A stretch of DNA of 64,000 nucleotides from Notoacmeibacter marinus (GTDB lineage Bacteria; Pseudomonadota; Alphaproteobacteria; Rhizobiales; Rhizobiaceae). The notes below the pieces were generated by a model that was not told where the DNA came from, searched no databases, and saw nothing but the letters and a program-made list of their open reading frames with translations. Position numbers and translations under genes: made by a program. The stretch spans positions 124,001-188,000 of the forward strand of contig NZ_NBYO01000003.1 in the NCBI RefSeq assembly GCF_002238045.1. The letters are read 5' to 3'. Positions within the stretch are counted from its first letter, which is position 1, and each line of letters begins with the position of its first letter. Below, piece after piece: positions 24,709 through 35,898 of the stretch.

Positions 24709-24720
24709 CCTATTATGTTC
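24706..24720. promoter_or_regulatory. LexA (SOS) box
   Basis: The sequence GTTCCTATTATGTTC fits the alphaproteobacterial SOS consensus GTTC-N7-GTTC exactly. It sits between ssb and the genes leading to uvrA, the expected place in Hyphomicrobiales. Confidence 0.8.
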
Positions 24721-24978
24721 TTGTCTTTGTCGAGTGACGTCAACGGTCCCCGACAGGCGGGTCACTGTTGAAGGCCAGTATTTTAAGAGACGAGCGATGG
24801 GTCGGTGGTCTTTCACTTTTGCTGAACCGGTCGTGAACGTGGCCGTCAAACGCTGTTCAGTCGGCCTAACCTAGGGTTAGATCGTTGAACGGATGTCAGC
24901 GCGGAGGAGCCCGCAACAGACTGTTCGGGCGTTTCCTTACGAAGCGGCGCGTGGCGTCCAAAGCGAAAGGAGCCTGTC

Positions 24979-25413
24979 ATGTCCCCCAATCCAATAAGCC
25001 TCAGTGTAGCGGCATTCGCTGCGCTTTCCATTCCGATGGTCTTGATCGCGGATGCTTCGGCGCAGAATACGGTCGAGCCGCTCAAACAGGTCATCAAGCC
25101 GAATGTGCAGTTGAATAAGCCCGCCATGCAGATGGAGCGGAATGCCGCAAGTCGGCCGAAATGCGCGCCGGAGGCCTACGAAGCCTATGGACGATCGGCA
25201 GCCGTCCGGCGCTCGACCCGCGAGAGCCGGGCCAAGCAGAGGGCTATCCGCCGGTGGACTCGCGCGATCGAAGGGCGCGACATCCTTCCGCGCAATCGCG
25301 GCAAACCGGTTTATGGCACCGACTATTCCGATTTCAACAAGGCCAAAATCGTATCTTTCAATTGTTCGGGCCGTCCGCTGACCTGCAAGTTGATTGCCCG
25401 GCCCTGCCGGTAG
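24979..25413 (+). CDS. Hypothetical secreted protein between the SOS box and uvrA
   Basis: The 144-residue product has a signal peptide ([23 protein letters not shown]) and a basic mature part ([20 protein letters not shown]) with three Cys residues ([27 protein letters not shown]). AAAGGAG lies 7 bases before the ATG, so translation should be good. No family is recognised. It is unusual in separating the SOS box from uvrA: no second box is visible in the 145 bases before uvrA, so uvrA may depend on read-through from this gene's promoter. Confidence 0.7.
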   Translation: MSPNPISLSVAAFAALSIPMVLIADASAQNTVEPLKQVIKPNVQLNKPAMQMERNAASRPKCAPEAYEAYGRSAAVRRSTRESRAKQRAIRRWTRAIEGRDILPRNRGKPVYGTDYSDFNKAKIVSFNCSGRPLTCKLIARPCR

Positions 25414-25558
25414 AAGAACACCGGCGACGTCGCCGAAAGGCTGCGCCGCCGGCATCCTGCCAACGATATGTCAGGATGGCCGCCGAAACCGCTCGACATC
25501 GCTGACGGGACACCTAGTTTCAGCGAAGTCCGAAATCCCGAAACCGTTGATTTGTCGA

Positions 25559-28483
25559 ATGGCTGAAAGCAAGTTCATTTCCGTGCGCGGCGCGCGCGAA
25601 CACAATCTGAAAAATGTCGATCTGGACCTGCCTCGCGACAGTCTGATCGTGATGACGGGCCTGTCTGGATCGGGCAAGAGTTCGCTGGCTTTCGACACCA
25701 TCTATGCGGAGGGCCAGCGGCGCTATGTGGAGTCGCTCTCCGCCTATGCGCGGCAGTTTCTCGAAATGATGCAAAAGCCGGATGTCGACCAGATCGACGG
25801 ACTCTCGCCGGCCATTTCGATCGAGCAGAAGACGACCAGCAAGAACCCGCGCTCCACGGTCGGCACCGTCACGGAAATCTACGATTATATGCGGCTGCTC
25901 TTCGCGCGGGTCGGTGTGCCCTATTCGCCGGCGACAGGTCTGCCCATCGAGAGCCAGACCGTCAGTCAGATGGTCGACCGCGTCCTGGCGCTGGATGAGG
26001 GCACCCGGCTCTATCTGCTGGCGCCAATCGTGCGCGGCCGCAAGGGCGAATACCGCAAGGAACTGGCCGATCTGCAGCGCAAGGGTTTCCAGCGTGTCAA
26101 GATCAATGGCGCGTATTACGAGATCGCCGAGGCGCCCGCGCTCGATAAGAAATACAAGCACGATATCGATGTCGTGGTGGATCGCCTCGTGGTGCGGGAC
26201 GATATCGGGGCGCGTCTGGCCGACTCGATCGAAACCGCGCTGCGTCTGGCAGACGGCCTGGCTATCGCCGAATTCGCCGATAAGCCGCTGCCGGACGATA
26301 AGCTGGCCGCCGCCGGCGCCAACCGCAACAAGAACGAGACCCATGAACGGGTCATGTTCTCGGAGAATTTCGCCTGCCCGGTCTCCGGTTTCACGATCAG
26401 CGAGATCGAGCCACGGCTCTTCTCGTTCAACAACCCCGCCGGCGCTTGTCCCGGCTGCGACGGGATCGGTCATCAGCAGGCGATCGATGAAGATCTGGTC
26501 ATTCCCGACAAGGATGTTGTGGTCCGCGAGGGGGCTATCGCCCCCTGGTCGCGCTCGTCCTCGCCCTATTATCTGCAGACGCTGATCGGCCTCGGCAAAG
26601 CCTTTGACTTCGATGTCTCGGACCGTTGGCGCGACCTGTCGCCGGAGGCCAGGAAGGCGATTCTCTACGGCACCGGCCGGAGCAAGGTGGCGTTCACCTA
26701 TGATGACGGCATGCGCTCTTACAAGACGTCGAAGACGTTCGAAGGCGTCATTCCGAACCTTCAGCGCCGCTGGAAAGAGACCGAGAGCGCTTGGTCACGC
26801 GAGGAGATCGAACGCTATATGGCGGCGACCCCCTGCCCCAGTTGCGGCGGGTATCGGCTGAAACAGGAGGCGCTGGCGGTGAAGGTGGACGGACTGCATA
26901 TCGGCGAAGTCACCGAGCAGTCGATCAAATCCGCCGATGCCTGGTTCTCCGATCTCGACGCGCGGCTGAACGAGAAGGACCGCGAGATCGCCTACCGCAT
27001 CCTGAAGGAGATCCGCGAGCGGCTTCGCTTCCTCAACGATGTCGGGCTCGACTATCTGACGCTCTCGCGCAATTCCGGCACGCTGTCGGGCGGCGAAAGC
27101 CAGCGTATCCGCCTTGCCAGTCAGATCGGCTCGGGGCTGACCGGCGTGCTTTACGTCCTCGACGAGCCGTCCATTGGCCTGCACCAGCGCGACAATGATC
27201 GCCTGCTCGATACGCTCAAGCATCTGCGCGATCTCGGCAATACCGTGATCGTTGTAGAGCATGACGAAGATGCGATCCGGACTGCCGATTATGTTGTCGA
27301 TATAGGGCCGCATGCCGGCGTTCATGGAGGGCAGATCGTTGCGCAGGGCACGCCCGCGGAAGTGATGGCCAACCCCCATTCGCTGACCGGCCGCTATCTG
27401 TCTGGCACAGAAGAAATCGCCGTGCCGAAAAAGCGTCGGAAAGGCCAAAAGGGTCGAAAGATCAAGGTTGTCGGCGCCAAGGGCAACAATCTGCAGGATG
27501 TGACCGCCGAATTGCCGCTCGGCACGTTTTCGTGCGTGACCGGCGTATCCGGCGGTGGAAAGTCGACCCTTCTCATCGAGACGCTCTTCAAGGCCGCCAG
27601 CCGCAAAGTGATGGGGAGCCGCGACCACCCTGCCCCGCATGATCGGATCGAAGGTCTGGAGTTCATCGACAAGGTAATCGACATCGACCAGTCGCCGATC
27701 GGACGAACGCCGCGTTCGAACCCGGCAACTTATACCGGCGCCTTCACCCCGATCCGCGATTGGTTCGCGGCGTTGCCGGAGTCCAAGGCCCGCGGCTACC
27801 AGCCGGGCCGCTTCTCGTTCAACGTGAAGGGCGGTCGCTGCGAAGCCTGCCAGGGCGATGGCGTCATCAAGATCGAGATGCACTTTCTGCCGGACGTTTA
27901 CGTTACCTGCGACGTCTGTGACGGCAAGCGCTACAATCGCGAGACGCTCGACGTCACTTTCAAGGGCAAATCGATCGCCGACGTTCTGGACATGACAGTC
28001 GAGGAAGGGGTGGACTTCTTTTCCGCGGTGCCTGCCGTCCGCGACAAGCTGGTAACGTTGGAAAAGGTCGGGCTCGGCTATGTGAAGATCGGCCAGCAGG
28101 CGACCACGCTCTCCGGCGGCGAGGCGCAACGCATCAAGCTGTCAAAGGAACTGTCGCGGCGCGCCACGGGCCGGACGCTTTACATTCTGGACGAGCCAAC
28201 GACCGGTCTTCATTTCGCCGATGTCGCCAAACTTCTCGACGTGCTGCATGAACTGGTCGAACAGGGTAATACGGTCGTCGTCATCGAGCACAATCTGGAG
28301 GTCATCAAGACCGCCGATTACATTCTCGATCTCGGGCCGGAGGGCGGCACGGGCGGCGGCGAGCTCGTTGCGTTCGGCACGCCTGAAGCAGTCGCGAAGA
28401 ACGAACGGTCCTATACCGGCTATTATCTACGACCGCTGCTTGGCAAACCGGCTCAGAAGGCCTCGGTCGAGGCGGCGGAGTGA
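25559..28483 (+). CDS. uvrA: Excinuclease ABC subunit A
   Basis: UvrA is the damage-recognition ATPase of nucleotide excision repair and loads UvrB. The 974-residue product holds two ABC modules: Walker [15 protein letters not shown] and [14 protein letters not shown], and signatures LSGGESQRI and LSGGEAQRI. Zinc-binding Cys pairs appear at [25 protein letters not shown] and [10 protein letters not shown] chose the ATG at 25559 ([17 protein letters not shown]), which matches the family; a longer frame upstream has no support. Its stop overlaps the GTG start of the DUF72 gene by 3 bases. Confidence 0.97.
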   Translation: MAESKFISVRGAREHNLKNVDLDLPRDSLIVMTGLSGSGKSSLAFDTIYAEGQRRYVESLSAYARQFLEMMQKPDVDQIDGLSPAISIEQKTTSKNPRSTVGTVTEIYDYMRLLFARVGVPYSPATGLPIESQTVSQMVDRVLALDEGTRLYLLAPIVRGRKGEYRKELADLQRKGFQRVKINGAYYEIAEAPALDKKYKHDIDVVVDRLVVRDDIGARLADSIETALRLADGLAIAEFADKPLPDDKLAAAGANRNKNETHERVMFSENFACPVSGFTISEIEPRLFSFNNPAGACPGCDGIGHQQAIDEDLVIPDKDVVVREGAIAPWSRSSSPYYLQTLIGLGKAFDFDVSDRWRDLSPEARKAILYGTGRSKVAFTYDDGMRSYKTSKTFEGVIPNLQRRWKETESAWSREEIERYMAATPCPSCGGYRLKQEALAVKVDGLHIGEVTEQSIKSADAWFSDLDARLNEKDREIAYRILKEIRERLRFLNDVGLDYLTLSRNSGTLSGGESQRIRLASQIGSGLTGVLYVLDEPSIGLHQRDNDRLLDTLKHLRDLGNTVIVVEHDEDAIRTADYVVDIGPHAGVHGGQIVAQGTPAEVMANPHSLTGRYLSGTEEIAVPKKRRKGQKGRKIKVVGAKGNNLQDVTAELPLGTFSCVTGVSGGGKSTLLIETLFKAASRKVMGSRDHPAPHDRIEGLEFIDKVIDIDQSPIGRTPRSNPATYTGAFTPIRDWFAALPESKARGYQPGRFSFNVKGGRCEACQGDGVIKIEMHFLPDVYVTCDVCDGKRYNRETLDVTFKGKSIADVLDMTVEEGVDFFSAVPAVRDKLVTLEKVGLGYVKIGQQATTLSGGEAQRIKLSKELSRRATGRTLYILDEPTTGLHFADVAKLLDVLHELVEQGNTVVVIEHNLEVIKTADYILDLGPEGGTGGGELVAFGTPEAVAKNERSYTGYYLRPLLGKPAQKASVEAAE

Positions 28484-29286
28484 GCAGAAGCGGGACAATC
28501 CGCGCCGGCATCGGCGGCTGGGCCTTCAAGCCATGGGATGAGACGTTCTACCCGAGCGATCTAACCAAAAAGCGCCAACTCGAATATGCCAGCCGGCAAC
28601 TTCGCGCGATCGAGGTCAACGGCACCTATTATGGCAGCCAGAAGCCGGCGACCTTTGCCAAATGGCGCGCCGAAACGCCGGACGGGTTCATTTTCTCGCT
28701 CAAGGCCAGCCGTTACTGCACCAACCGCAAAATACTGGCCGAAGCCGGTCCATCCATCGAGAAATTTTTAACGCAGGGCCTGACGGAACTTGGCGACCGC
28801 CTCGGACCCATCCTTTGGCAGTTCGCACCGACCAAGGTCTTCGATCCCGAGGATTTCAGCGCGTTTCTGAAACTGTTGCCAAAAGAGCAGGACGGCATCG
28901 CACTGAGGCATGCCGTTGAGCCGAGACATGATAGTTTCTGTACGCCGGAATTCATTGAAATGCTTGCCGAATATGGCGCGGCAGCTGTTGTCGCCGATCA
29001 TGCCAGCTATCCGATGTTTGCGGACGTCACGGCTGACTTCGTCTATGCGCGCTTGCAAACAGGGTCCGACGATATCACCACATGCTATCCGCTGGACGAG
29101 ATCGAGCGATGGGCCGAACGGTTCCAGATTTACGCCGATGGCGGCATGCCGGACGATCTGGGCGTCATCGCGCGGGACCGCAAGATCGAGCAGAAGCCGC
29201 GAGATGTGTTCGCCTTCTTCATATCGGGCGGCAAGGTCAACGCTCCGGCCGGGGCGCGGACGCTGCAAAGCGCTATCGCGCGCTGA
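28480..29286 (+). CDS. DUF72 family protein
   Basis: The 268-residue product has the TIM-barrel-like DUF72 pattern: [36 protein letters not shown] and [15 protein letters not shown]. It starts with GTG inside the uvrA stop (GTGA overlap), so translation is probably coupled to uvrA. The biochemical activity of DUF72 proteins is not established. The linkage to uvrA is common in the order and suggests, but does not show, a link to DNA damage. No signal peptide or membrane segment is visible. Confidence 0.85.
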   Translation: MSRSGTIRAGIGGWAFKPWDETFYPSDLTKKRQLEYASRQLRAIEVNGTYYGSQKPATFAKWRAETPDGFIFSLKASRYCTNRKILAEAGPSIEKFLTQGLTELGDRLGPILWQFAPTKVFDPEDFSAFLKLLPKEQDGIALRHAVEPRHDSFCTPEFIEMLAEYGAAAVVADHASYPMFADVTADFVYARLQTGSDDITTCYPLDEIERWAERFQIYADGGMPDDLGVIARDRKIEQKPRDVFAFFISGGKVNAPAGARTLQSAIAR

Positions 29287-29346
29287 TCGCGGAATCCAAT
29301 TGCGCTTTCCGAATGCGGCATCTGGTCGACTATCGGCAACGGACGG

Positions 29347-30702
29347 TTAGGTCGGCAAAGAAGACGACACTTGTGTCGCTGCGAATTGGGAACGCTGCAT
29401 CTTGTCTGCCGTCAGATCGGGATCGTGGCCGTTCGTTTCGTCTTCGTGGAGAAGAAACCCGCCTGCCTCTTCGACGCGCGCGCGCTCCCAGTCATATTGT
29501 AATGCATCCTTTGCATAGGCGAATGCGATCTTCGCCTGCCGCCGGAGCGGATCATTATATTCCACCGGTAGGATATAGTAGAGAGCGCGCAGGCTTCGCT
29601 GTAGTTCCTCAGCGACCTCGACGGAACCCGCACCGTCGCGCCCGATGGTTAGGAAGACTGTCGAGAGGAGATCGTCCGGCGCAATCGGTCGAACGCGTAT
29701 GCGTTCATCCGTTTTCGATTTACCGATATCCTGCGCGTCGACCAAAGCATTGTTGAAGACGGAGACGGCCGTATCGATGATATCGATGGCAGTGCCGGGA
29801 TCATTGATGCCGGGCGACAATGCGCGTTCGGCGATCTCGCCCAATATGCGCATCCCCATGACCGGGTCCTCGCTCAGGGTGCGGACCGGCGCCACATCGA
29901 AACATTCGCGTAATGCAGCTTCCATATTGCTGTCGACGCGGACGCCGCGCACCCAAAGAAGCGGGTCGCGCGGCGAAACGGTGGTGCCGGGTATGGCGTC
30001 TACAAAAACACCCCAGGAATTGTCGCCAAGGGCAGCACGTATGTCCTCACAGCTATAGCCGATCACGATGCCCGCCTTGCGCGGATAGACCGGGCGACCG
30101 TCCTGTGGCGGCTTTTCGCCGCTCTCTGCCAGAACACCCATGCGAGCCGGATTGGCGAGATATTTGGCGAGCAGCACAGTCACATGGGTCGCCACGCGCT
30201 CGATGGTGTGACGCAACTGACCCATCCGAGTCACGTGATCGATCCAGTAGACGAAGGTGCCGACCACCCAGAGGAAGACGGCCAGCGTCATCATGAACAG
30301 AACGACCCGGCCAGGAGAGCCGAAATAACTGAAGTTCACGCCGATCAGACCGATCATGGCGAAGATGAAAGCGCCAATGAAGCTGGAGATGGCCTGCCGC
30401 GTCGACGTGTCGGATACGACGATCTCGAAGGCGCGCGGCGTGGTTCTGCCAAGTGCGGCATTGTAGGTGGAAACCATTACCGACACCGCGAAGGTCGCCA
30501 CGGCCAGCATGGATGATGCGATGATCGTCAGCAAACTCTCGATGGTCTCCACCGAGACGTCCAGAAAGGCGATTTCGGGTATGAATGTGTCGGTGGTCGT
30601 GGCGATGGTGACGGTCGCGATGGCGACCAGGCAGTAGATTGCGGGCCGCACCCATAACCGACCCTTCAACCATCGCCAAAAGCGCTTCAGCCGAATTCTC
30701 AT
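29347..30702 (-). CDS. DUF2254 family membrane protein
   Basis: The 451-residue product has about four membrane segments in its first 180 residues (AIYCLVAIATVTIATTTD; LLTIIASSMLAVATFAVSVM; AISSFIGAFIFAMIGLIGV; VVLFMMTLAVFLWVVGTFVY), followed by a soluble domain with YSCEDIRAALGDN and ALSPGINDPGTAIDIIDTAV, typical of DUF2254. The function is unknown. Its start overlaps the stop of the NAD(P)HX repair gene by 4 bases (ATGA), so the two form a coupled pair. An ion or stress-related role is sometimes suggested for the family, but nothing here supports a choice. Confidence 0.85.
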   Translation of the reverse strand: MRIRLKRFWRWLKGRLWVRPAIYCLVAIATVTIATTTDTFIPEIAFLDVSVETIESLLTIIASSMLAVATFAVSVMVSTYNAALGRTTPRAFEIVVSDTSTRQAISSFIGAFIFAMIGLIGVNFSYFGSPGRVVLFMMTLAVFLWVVGTFVYWIDHVTRMGQLRHTIERVATHVTVLLAKYLANPARMGVLAESGEKPPQDGRPVYPRKAGIVIGYSCEDIRAALGDNSWGVFVDAIPGTTVSPRDPLLWVRGVRVDSNMEAALRECFDVAPVRTLSEDPVMGMRILGEIAERALSPGINDPGTAIDIIDTAVSVFNNALVDAQDIGKSKTDERIRVRPIAPDDLLSTVFLTIGRDGAGSVEVAEELQRSLRALYYILPVEYNDPLRRQAKIAFAYAKDALQYDWERARVEEAGGFLLHEDETNGHDPDLTADKMQRSQFAATQVSSSLPT

Positions 30703-32207
30703 TCCTTATCACCTTCCCGCTGGTGTAGTCGGCGCAACACATCTGGTAGCTGCTCTGGCAGATCATCGGCGATCAAACCTGGCCCGAAGCTCGAACCGGC
30801 CTCGGCATGACACCAGGCCGCCGCGCAGCATGCCTCGAAAACCGGCATCGATTGTGCGCAAAGTCCGGCGATCATACCGGCAAGCACGTCGCCGGAACCT
30901 GCGGTCGCCAGAAGCGGCGTGCCGTTGGGGTTGATCGCGATGCGCCCTTTCGGCTCCGCAATGACCGTATCGGCGCCCTTCAGAAGGACCACCGCGCCGG
31001 AGCGATCGGCTGCGTCGGCTACCCTGACTGTCTTTGGGCGATCGTTCGAGCTCAGATCAGGAAACAGGCGCGCAAACTCGCCGTCATGCGGCGTCAGAAC
31101 GACCCGGTGATCCGAGTTTCGGATCGCAGCGAACAGAACATCCGGCTCGTCGCGAAAACTCGTCAGCACATCGGCGTCGAGAACCGTCGTTCGATGACCG
31201 CATGTTCGCCTATCCAGGGCAAGGAGTCCCAGCACCATGTCACATAACGGCGCGCCGACGCCATAACCCGGCCCGGCGACTACCGCGCGCTCTCTGCCAT
31301 CGCTCAAACGCTCGATCACCTCATCGGCTTCTTCCGCCTGATGAACCATGATCGCGGTAAGGTGAGCAGCATGGATGGATGCAGCCTCTTTCGGCGCGAT
31401 GATCGTCACTGCGCCGGCGCCCATTCTGGCGGCCGCACGAGCCGACAGGCGCGACGCCCCCGTCGACAGTCGATTGCCCGATAGCACCGCGACGGCGCCC
31501 CGCTCATATTTATGCGTCTCTTCCTTTGGCTTCGGCCATTCACTGTTCCAGAGCAACGGGCCGTTCAGCCGAAACCGCGAACCGATCCCGTTCAAAACGC
31601 TGTCATCGATGCCGATGTCCTTCAGATGCAGTTCGCCGCGATGCGCACGTCCCGGATAGAGCCAGTGACCCGGCTTGCCGCGAAAGAACGTCACCGTGTG
31701 ATCTGCCCTTACCGCGGCGCCATGAATTCGGCCGTCATCGCCGCCAATGCCGCTTGGTACATCGATAGCGACGACACACGCGCCGGAGCTGTTGACGCGT
31801 TCGACAACCGCAGCGGCCTGTCCATCGAGCGGCCGTGACAACCCTGCCCCGAAAAGGGCATCGACGATCAAGTCAGAGTGGGCCGGCCTATAATCGGAGA
31901 GGTCGCCGACCGGGCAATTCCATTTGGAGAGCGCCCAGCTCGCATCGCTGCCCGGCGCCGGTTCGCCAAGAGCAAAGATTGTCACGTCGCGCCATTCGGA
32001 AGCGAGGATCGCGCCAAGCGCATAGCCGTCACCGCCATTATTGCCGGGACCGCAGAGAATCCGGATCGGCCGATCCGGCCCGGCGACCTTCCGAACCGTA
32101 TCCGCCACCGCTTCAGCGGCGTTCCACATCAGCTTCGCCCCTGCGACGCCGTTTTCGATTGTCAGCCGGTCGGCGCGCGCCATATCCTGCGTCGACAAAA
32201 GATGCAT
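30699..32207 (-). CDS. nnr: Bifunctional NAD(P)H-hydrate epimerase / ADP-dependent NAD(P)H-hydrate dehydratase
   Basis: This enzyme repairs hydrated NAD(P)H: the N-terminal YjeF domain (about residues 1-215; ILCGPGNNGGDGYALGAIL) epimerises the S and R forms, and the C-terminal carbohydrate-kinase-like domain (VVAGPGYGVG; VLTPHDGEFARLFPDL; LLATAGSGDVLAGMIAGLCA) dehydrates the S form using ADP. I chose the ATG at 32207 because GGGAG lies just upstream; an ATG four codons earlier overlaps this site. The length is 502 residues. It is followed by DUF2254 with a 4-base overlap and is divergent from glnB. Confidence 0.93.
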   Translation of the reverse strand: MHLLSTQDMARADRLTIENGVAGAKLMWNAAEAVADTVRKVAGPDRPIRILCGPGNNGGDGYALGAILASEWRDVTIFALGEPAPGSDASWALSKWNCPVGDLSDYRPAHSDLIVDALFGAGLSRPLDGQAAAVVERVNSSGACVVAIDVPSGIGGDDGRIHGAAVRADHTVTFFRGKPGHWLYPGRAHRGELHLKDIGIDDSVLNGIGSRFRLNGPLLWNSEWPKPKEETHKYERGAVAVLSGNRLSTGASRLSARAAARMGAGAVTIIAPKEAASIHAAHLTAIMVHQAEEADEVIERLSDGRERAVVAGPGYGVGAPLCDMVLGLLALDRRTCGHRTTVLDADVLTSFRDEPDVLFAAIRNSDHRVVLTPHDGEFARLFPDLSSNDRPKTVRVADAADRSGAVVLLKGADTVIAEPKGRIAINPNGTPLLATAGSGDVLAGMIAGLCAQSMPVFEACCAAAWCHAEAGSSFGPGLIADDLPEQLPDVLRRLHQREGDKE

Positions 32208-32402
32208 GCTAGCTCCCATTCTTCGCAGGAAGTAGATGCGAGGGATTTTGAATCAATCAACTCCGGGCGCTGAAATGGTTTTACCGTATCGTGCTTAACT
32301 TGAATGCAAACTGCTCATCCTTTAGGCAATGGCCGCAATAACAGTCATGCAATTGCGTGGCCGATGGTGGAGCGCGCGACGTTTCACGAGCCGGCCACGG
32401 AC

Positions 32403-32418
32403 TGGCACGGTTCATGCT
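32403..32418 (+). promoter_or_regulatory. Sigma-54 type promoter upstream of glnB
   Basis: TGGCACGGTTCATGCT has the -24 GG and -12 GC dinucleotides separated by 10 bases and differs from TGGCAC-N5-TTGCW at one position. It ends 63 bases before glnB. Nitrogen control of glnB-glnA by RpoN and NtrC is usual in the order. I did not find a clear NtrC site. Confidence 0.65.
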
Positions 32419-32421
32419 TAA

Positions 32422-32820
<399 letters not shown>

Positions 32821-32905
32821 CCGGCAAGTCAGGCTTGCCATCTACTGACTGGCGTTTCGCCAGTGAGAAACCCAAAGCGTCACGAACCCAAGGGGAACGC
32901 ATAGA

Positions 32906-34315
32906 ATGACTTCGGCTAGCGATATCGCAAAGCAGATCAAAGACAACGATGTGAAATTCGTCGACCTGCGCTTTACCGACCCGCGCGGCAAGATGCAGCA
33001 CGTCACCATGGACGCCGGCCTCTGCGACGAAGAACTCTTCGCCGAAGGCGTCATGTTCGACGGTTCCTCGATCGCGGGCTGGAAGGCCATCAACGAATCC
33101 GACATGCTGCTGATGCCGGATACGGAAACGACGCATGTCGATCCGTTCTTCGCCCAGTCCACCATGTCGATCTTCTGCGACATTCTCGATCCGGTGTCCG
33201 GCGAATCCTACAATCGCGATCCGCGCGGCACCGCCAAGAAGGCCGAAGCGTATATGAAAGGCGAAGGCATCGGCGACACGATCTATTTCGGACCGGAAGC
33301 CGAGTTCTTCGTGTTCGACGACGTCAAGTTCAGCACCGATCCGTACGATACGCGCTTCCAGCTCGACAATATCGAACTGCCGACCAATATGGGCGCCGAA
33401 TACGAGACCGGAAACCTCGGCCACCGCGTGCGCACCAAGGGCGGGTACTTCCCGGTTCCGCCGGTCGACAGCGCCCAGGATATGCGCTCCGAAATGCTGA
33501 CCGTTCTGACCGAGATGGGCGTGAAGGTCGAAAAGCATCACCACGAAGTGGCGGCGGCCCAGCACGAACTTGGCATCATGTTCGACGAGATGGTTCGCAA
33601 CGCCGACAAGATGCAGATCTACAAATATGTGGTCCATCAGGTAGCGAACGCCTATGGCAAGACGGCGACCTTCATGCCGAAGCCGGTCTATGGCGACAAT
33701 GGCACCGGGATGCATTGCCACCAGTCGATCTGGAAGGGCGGCGAGCCGACCTTCGCGGGCGACCAGTATGCCGGCCTGTCGGAAAGCTGCCTCTACTACA
33801 TTGGCGGCATCATCAAGCACGCCAAATCGCTGAACGCCTTCACCAACCCGTCGACCAACTCCTATAAGCGTCTGGTTCCGGGCTTCGAAGCGCCGGTGCT
33901 GCTGGCCTATTCGGCACGCAACCGCTCGGCGTCCTGCCGCATTCCGTTCGGCTCCTCGCCGAAGAGCAAGCGCGTGGAAGTACGGTTCCCCGATCCGATG
34001 GCGAACCCCTATCTCTGCTTCGCCTCCATGCTGATGGCCGGTTTGGACGGGATCAAGAACAAGATCCATCCAGGCGATGCGATGGACAAGGACCTCTACG
34101 ATCTTCCGGCAGAAGAGCTGAAGGACATTCCGACCGTCTGCGCATCGCTGCGCGAAGCGCTCGACAGTCTCGATGCCGACCGCTCTTATCTCACCGCCGG
34201 CGGCGTTTTCGACGACGATCAGATCGATGCCTATATCGACCTGAAGATGGAAGAAGTCATCCGCTTCGAGCACACGCCGCATCCGGTCGAGTTCGACATG
34301 TACTATTCCGTCTGA
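32906..34315 (+). CDS. glnA: Glutamine synthetase, type I
   Basis: GlnA makes glutamine from glutamate and ammonia with ATP, the main ammonium assimilation enzyme. The 469-residue product has [30 protein letters not shown] and [11 protein letters not shown], plus the adenylylation site Tyr398 in [11 protein letters not shown], so it should be regulated by GlnE. It is the dodecameric GSI-beta type. It follows glnB and is closed by a strong intrinsic terminator at 34341-34369. Confidence 0.98.
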   Translation: MTSASDIAKQIKDNDVKFVDLRFTDPRGKMQHVTMDAGLCDEELFAEGVMFDGSSIAGWKAINESDMLLMPDTETTHVDPFFAQSTMSIFCDILDPVSGESYNRDPRGTAKKAEAYMKGEGIGDTIYFGPEAEFFVFDDVKFSTDPYDTRFQLDNIELPTNMGAEYETGNLGHRVRTKGGYFPVPPVDSAQDMRSEMLTVLTEMGVKVEKHHHEVAAAQHELGIMFDEMVRNADKMQIYKYVVHQVANAYGKTATFMPKPVYGDNGTGMHCHQSIWKGGEPTFAGDQYAGLSESCLYYIGGIIKHAKSLNAFTNPSTNSYKRLVPGFEAPVLLAYSARNRSASCRIPFGSSPKSKRVEVRFPDPMANPYLCFASMLMAGLDGIKNKIHPGDAMDKDLYDLPAEELKDIPTVCASLREALDSLDADRSYLTAGGVFDDDQIDAYIDLKMEEVIRFEHTPHPVEFDMYYSV

Positions 34316-34340
34316 TCGCTCCGATCAGACCGAACAAGGA

Positions 34341-34369
34341 AAAGGCCCCGGCAAGACCGGGGCCTTTTT
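34341..34369 (+). terminator. Intrinsic terminator of glnBA
   Basis: AAAGGCCCCGG and CCGGGGCCTTT form an 11-bp stem with loop CAAGA, running into TTTTT. A 15-base tandem repeat (TTTTTCGTATGATC, 34365 and 34380) follows it. Confidence 0.85.
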
Positions 34370-34417
34370 CGTATGATCCTTTTTCGTATGATCGCCCGAT
34401 CAATGCGAGCGGATATC

Positions 34418-35215
34418 TCAGCGCCGGGCGGCGTGGAAAAGATCCGAAGCGGCCTTCATCTCGATCCAGCGCGTATCGCGCCGCTTGCGCGCCTCGTAAT
34501 CCTCGCCCCATTGCGCGACATTCCAGTCCTCGTCGACATGCGCGGCCCGCCATGCCGCTTCGGCGTCGATGCGGCCGGCAGCGACGGCAAGCGCCAGCAT
34601 GACCGATCCCGTCAGCGTCGTCATCGAATGGATGGCCGCCAGTTGGAAAGGGTTGTCGTAGGCGCCAATATGCCGGGAGATCGCACCCAGAGCCTCGCCC
34701 GGCTGTTCGGCAAAGACGATCCCGCTGACTGTCACGAATGGCGCGCCGACCTCTTCGCGCAACCAGTCCAGAACAGGATCCCATTGTCGCTGCTGGTTTT
34801 CGACAAGGCCTTCGGGACCTTCGGCCCGGTAGCAAAGAAGATCGGAGCCCGCGAAGCGGACGAGGTCCTCCGCCACAGCTGGCATGTTTTCCGCAACACC
34901 TTCCGCTGCACTGTTAGCCAGCCGAAAGACCGGCATTTTCGCGGGATCAAGAACCTCCACCTGATCGGCAAATTCCCGCGCAACCAGTTCCGCCATCGCC
35001 CTCGCTGGAAAGGTCAGCGTCTTGCGGCCCGGCGTTTTGACCACGCGTCCGTCCAGCAGGACGGCAAAGGCCTGTCCGCCCTCGGCATTGCCGACGCTCG
35101 CCTCACTGTAGAACCGCTTTGGCAGCGGCCTGCGCATTTGTTCACGCGCCTTCTGCGTCGGATCGGTGACGGTCTGGCGGCCGCCTTCTTCTATCGATTC
35201 AAGCTGATCGCGCAT
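34418..35215 (-). CDS. ATP12 family F1-ATPase assembly chaperone
   Basis: ATP12 binds the alpha subunit of F1-ATPase during assembly; bacterial homologues are known in alphaproteobacteria. The 265-residue product shows LPKRFYSEASVGNAEGGQAF, PGRKTLTFPARAMAELVA, RFAGSDLLCYRAEGPEGLVE and FQLAAIHSMTTLTGSVMLAL. I chose the ATG at 35215 because AAGGAG lies 7 bases before it; a longer open frame continues upstream but overlaps the phosphatase gene. It is the last gene of the crcB/RluC/HAD/ATP12 unit. Confidence 0.92.
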   Translation of the reverse strand: MRDQLESIEEGGRQTVTDPTQKAREQMRRPLPKRFYSEASVGNAEGGQAFAVLLDGRVVKTPGRKTLTFPARAMAELVAREFADQVEVLDPAKMPVFRLANSAAEGVAENMPAVAEDLVRFAGSDLLCYRAEGPEGLVENQQRQWDPVLDWLREEVGAPFVTVSGIVFAEQPGEALGAISRHIGAYDNPFQLAAIHSMTTLTGSVMLALAVAAGRIDAEAAWRAAHVDEDWNVAQWGEDYEARKRRDTRWIEMKAASDLFHAARR

Positions 35216-35238
35216 CGATCCGCTCCTTTTGCCTTCAT

Positions 35239-35898
35239 TCATACGGTTTTTGGCAGGTGCGCCAGCAACTGGTCGGGATGCGATAGCACCGCCCCGGCTC
35301 CTGCACGCCGCAATGCGTCGACGGCGCCGTAACCCCAATCGACACCGATAGCGTGCGCTCCCGCTGAAACCGCCATCTCCATGTCGTAGACCGTATCGCC
35401 GATTACCAGAGTATCGGCGACCTCCATGCCCGTTTCCGCGCAACACTCCCGCACCATGGCGGGATGAGGCTTGCTCGGGCAATCGTCCGCGGTTCGCACC
35501 GTTACGAAATGATCGCCGAACCCGTGCGTGGCAAAAACGTTTGCGACACCCCGCCGGCTCTTGCCAGTGACGATGCCCAGAAGAAGATCGTCTCGCGCGG
35601 CAAGCTGGGCGACCAGTTCCGCGATCCCTTCATAAAGCGGATCGGTGTACTGGCCGGTCTGTCTGATCCGCTGGTAGTTTTCCTTATATTCACGGACCAG
35701 ATGCGGCACGTCCGCCGCGGCGCCTTGCGGCAACAGTTCCGCAATCGCTAGATCGAGGCTGCGGCCAATGACATTGCGGGTCGCCCGCGTCGATGGCAGT
35801 GGCAGCCCATGCTCGGCAAATGTTGCGTCCATCGTGGCGCAGATCAAACCGGCACCATCCACCAGCGTGCCATCGCAATCGAAGAGGACAAGCTTCAT
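35239..35898 (-). CDS. HAD-superfamily phosphatase, phosphoglycolate phosphatase-like
   Basis: The 219-residue product has the HAD motifs: VLFDCDGTLVD (nucleophile Asp), GIVTGKSRRGV (motif II Thr), and VIGDTVYDMEMAVSAGAHAI (motif IV). The substrate cannot be told from the sequence. Its start overlaps the RluC stop by 4 bases (ATGA), and the ATP12 start follows 23 bases after its stop, so it lies in the middle of a tight operon. Members in this position are usually annotated as HAD-IA hydrolases. Confidence 0.9.
   Translation of the reverse strand: MKLVLFDCDGTLVDGAGLICATMDATFAEHGLPLPSTRATRNVIGRSLDLAIAELLPQGAAADVPHLVREYKENYQRIRQTGQYTDPLYEGIAELVAQLAARDDLLLGIVTGKSRRGVANVFATHGFGDHFVTVRTADDCPSKPHPAMVRECCAETGMEVADTLVIGDTVYDMEMAVSAGAHAIGVDWGYGAVDALRRAGAGAVLSHPDQLLAHLPKTV

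Larger units (their letters stand above)
24581..24978. other. Regulatory intergenic region between ssb and the secreted protein gene
   Basis: These 398 bases hold no gene. They contain a LexA-type box (24706-24720) and candidate divergent promoters (24679-24708 plus, 24668-24696 minus). The stretch from about 24730 to 24978 shows only the AAAGGAG ribosome binding site of the downstream gene and no other clear feature. Confidence 0.6.

Noticed and set aside
26795-28129. 444-codon frame antisense to uvrA
   Set aside because: It mirrors the conserved uvrA ATPase region and has no independent support.
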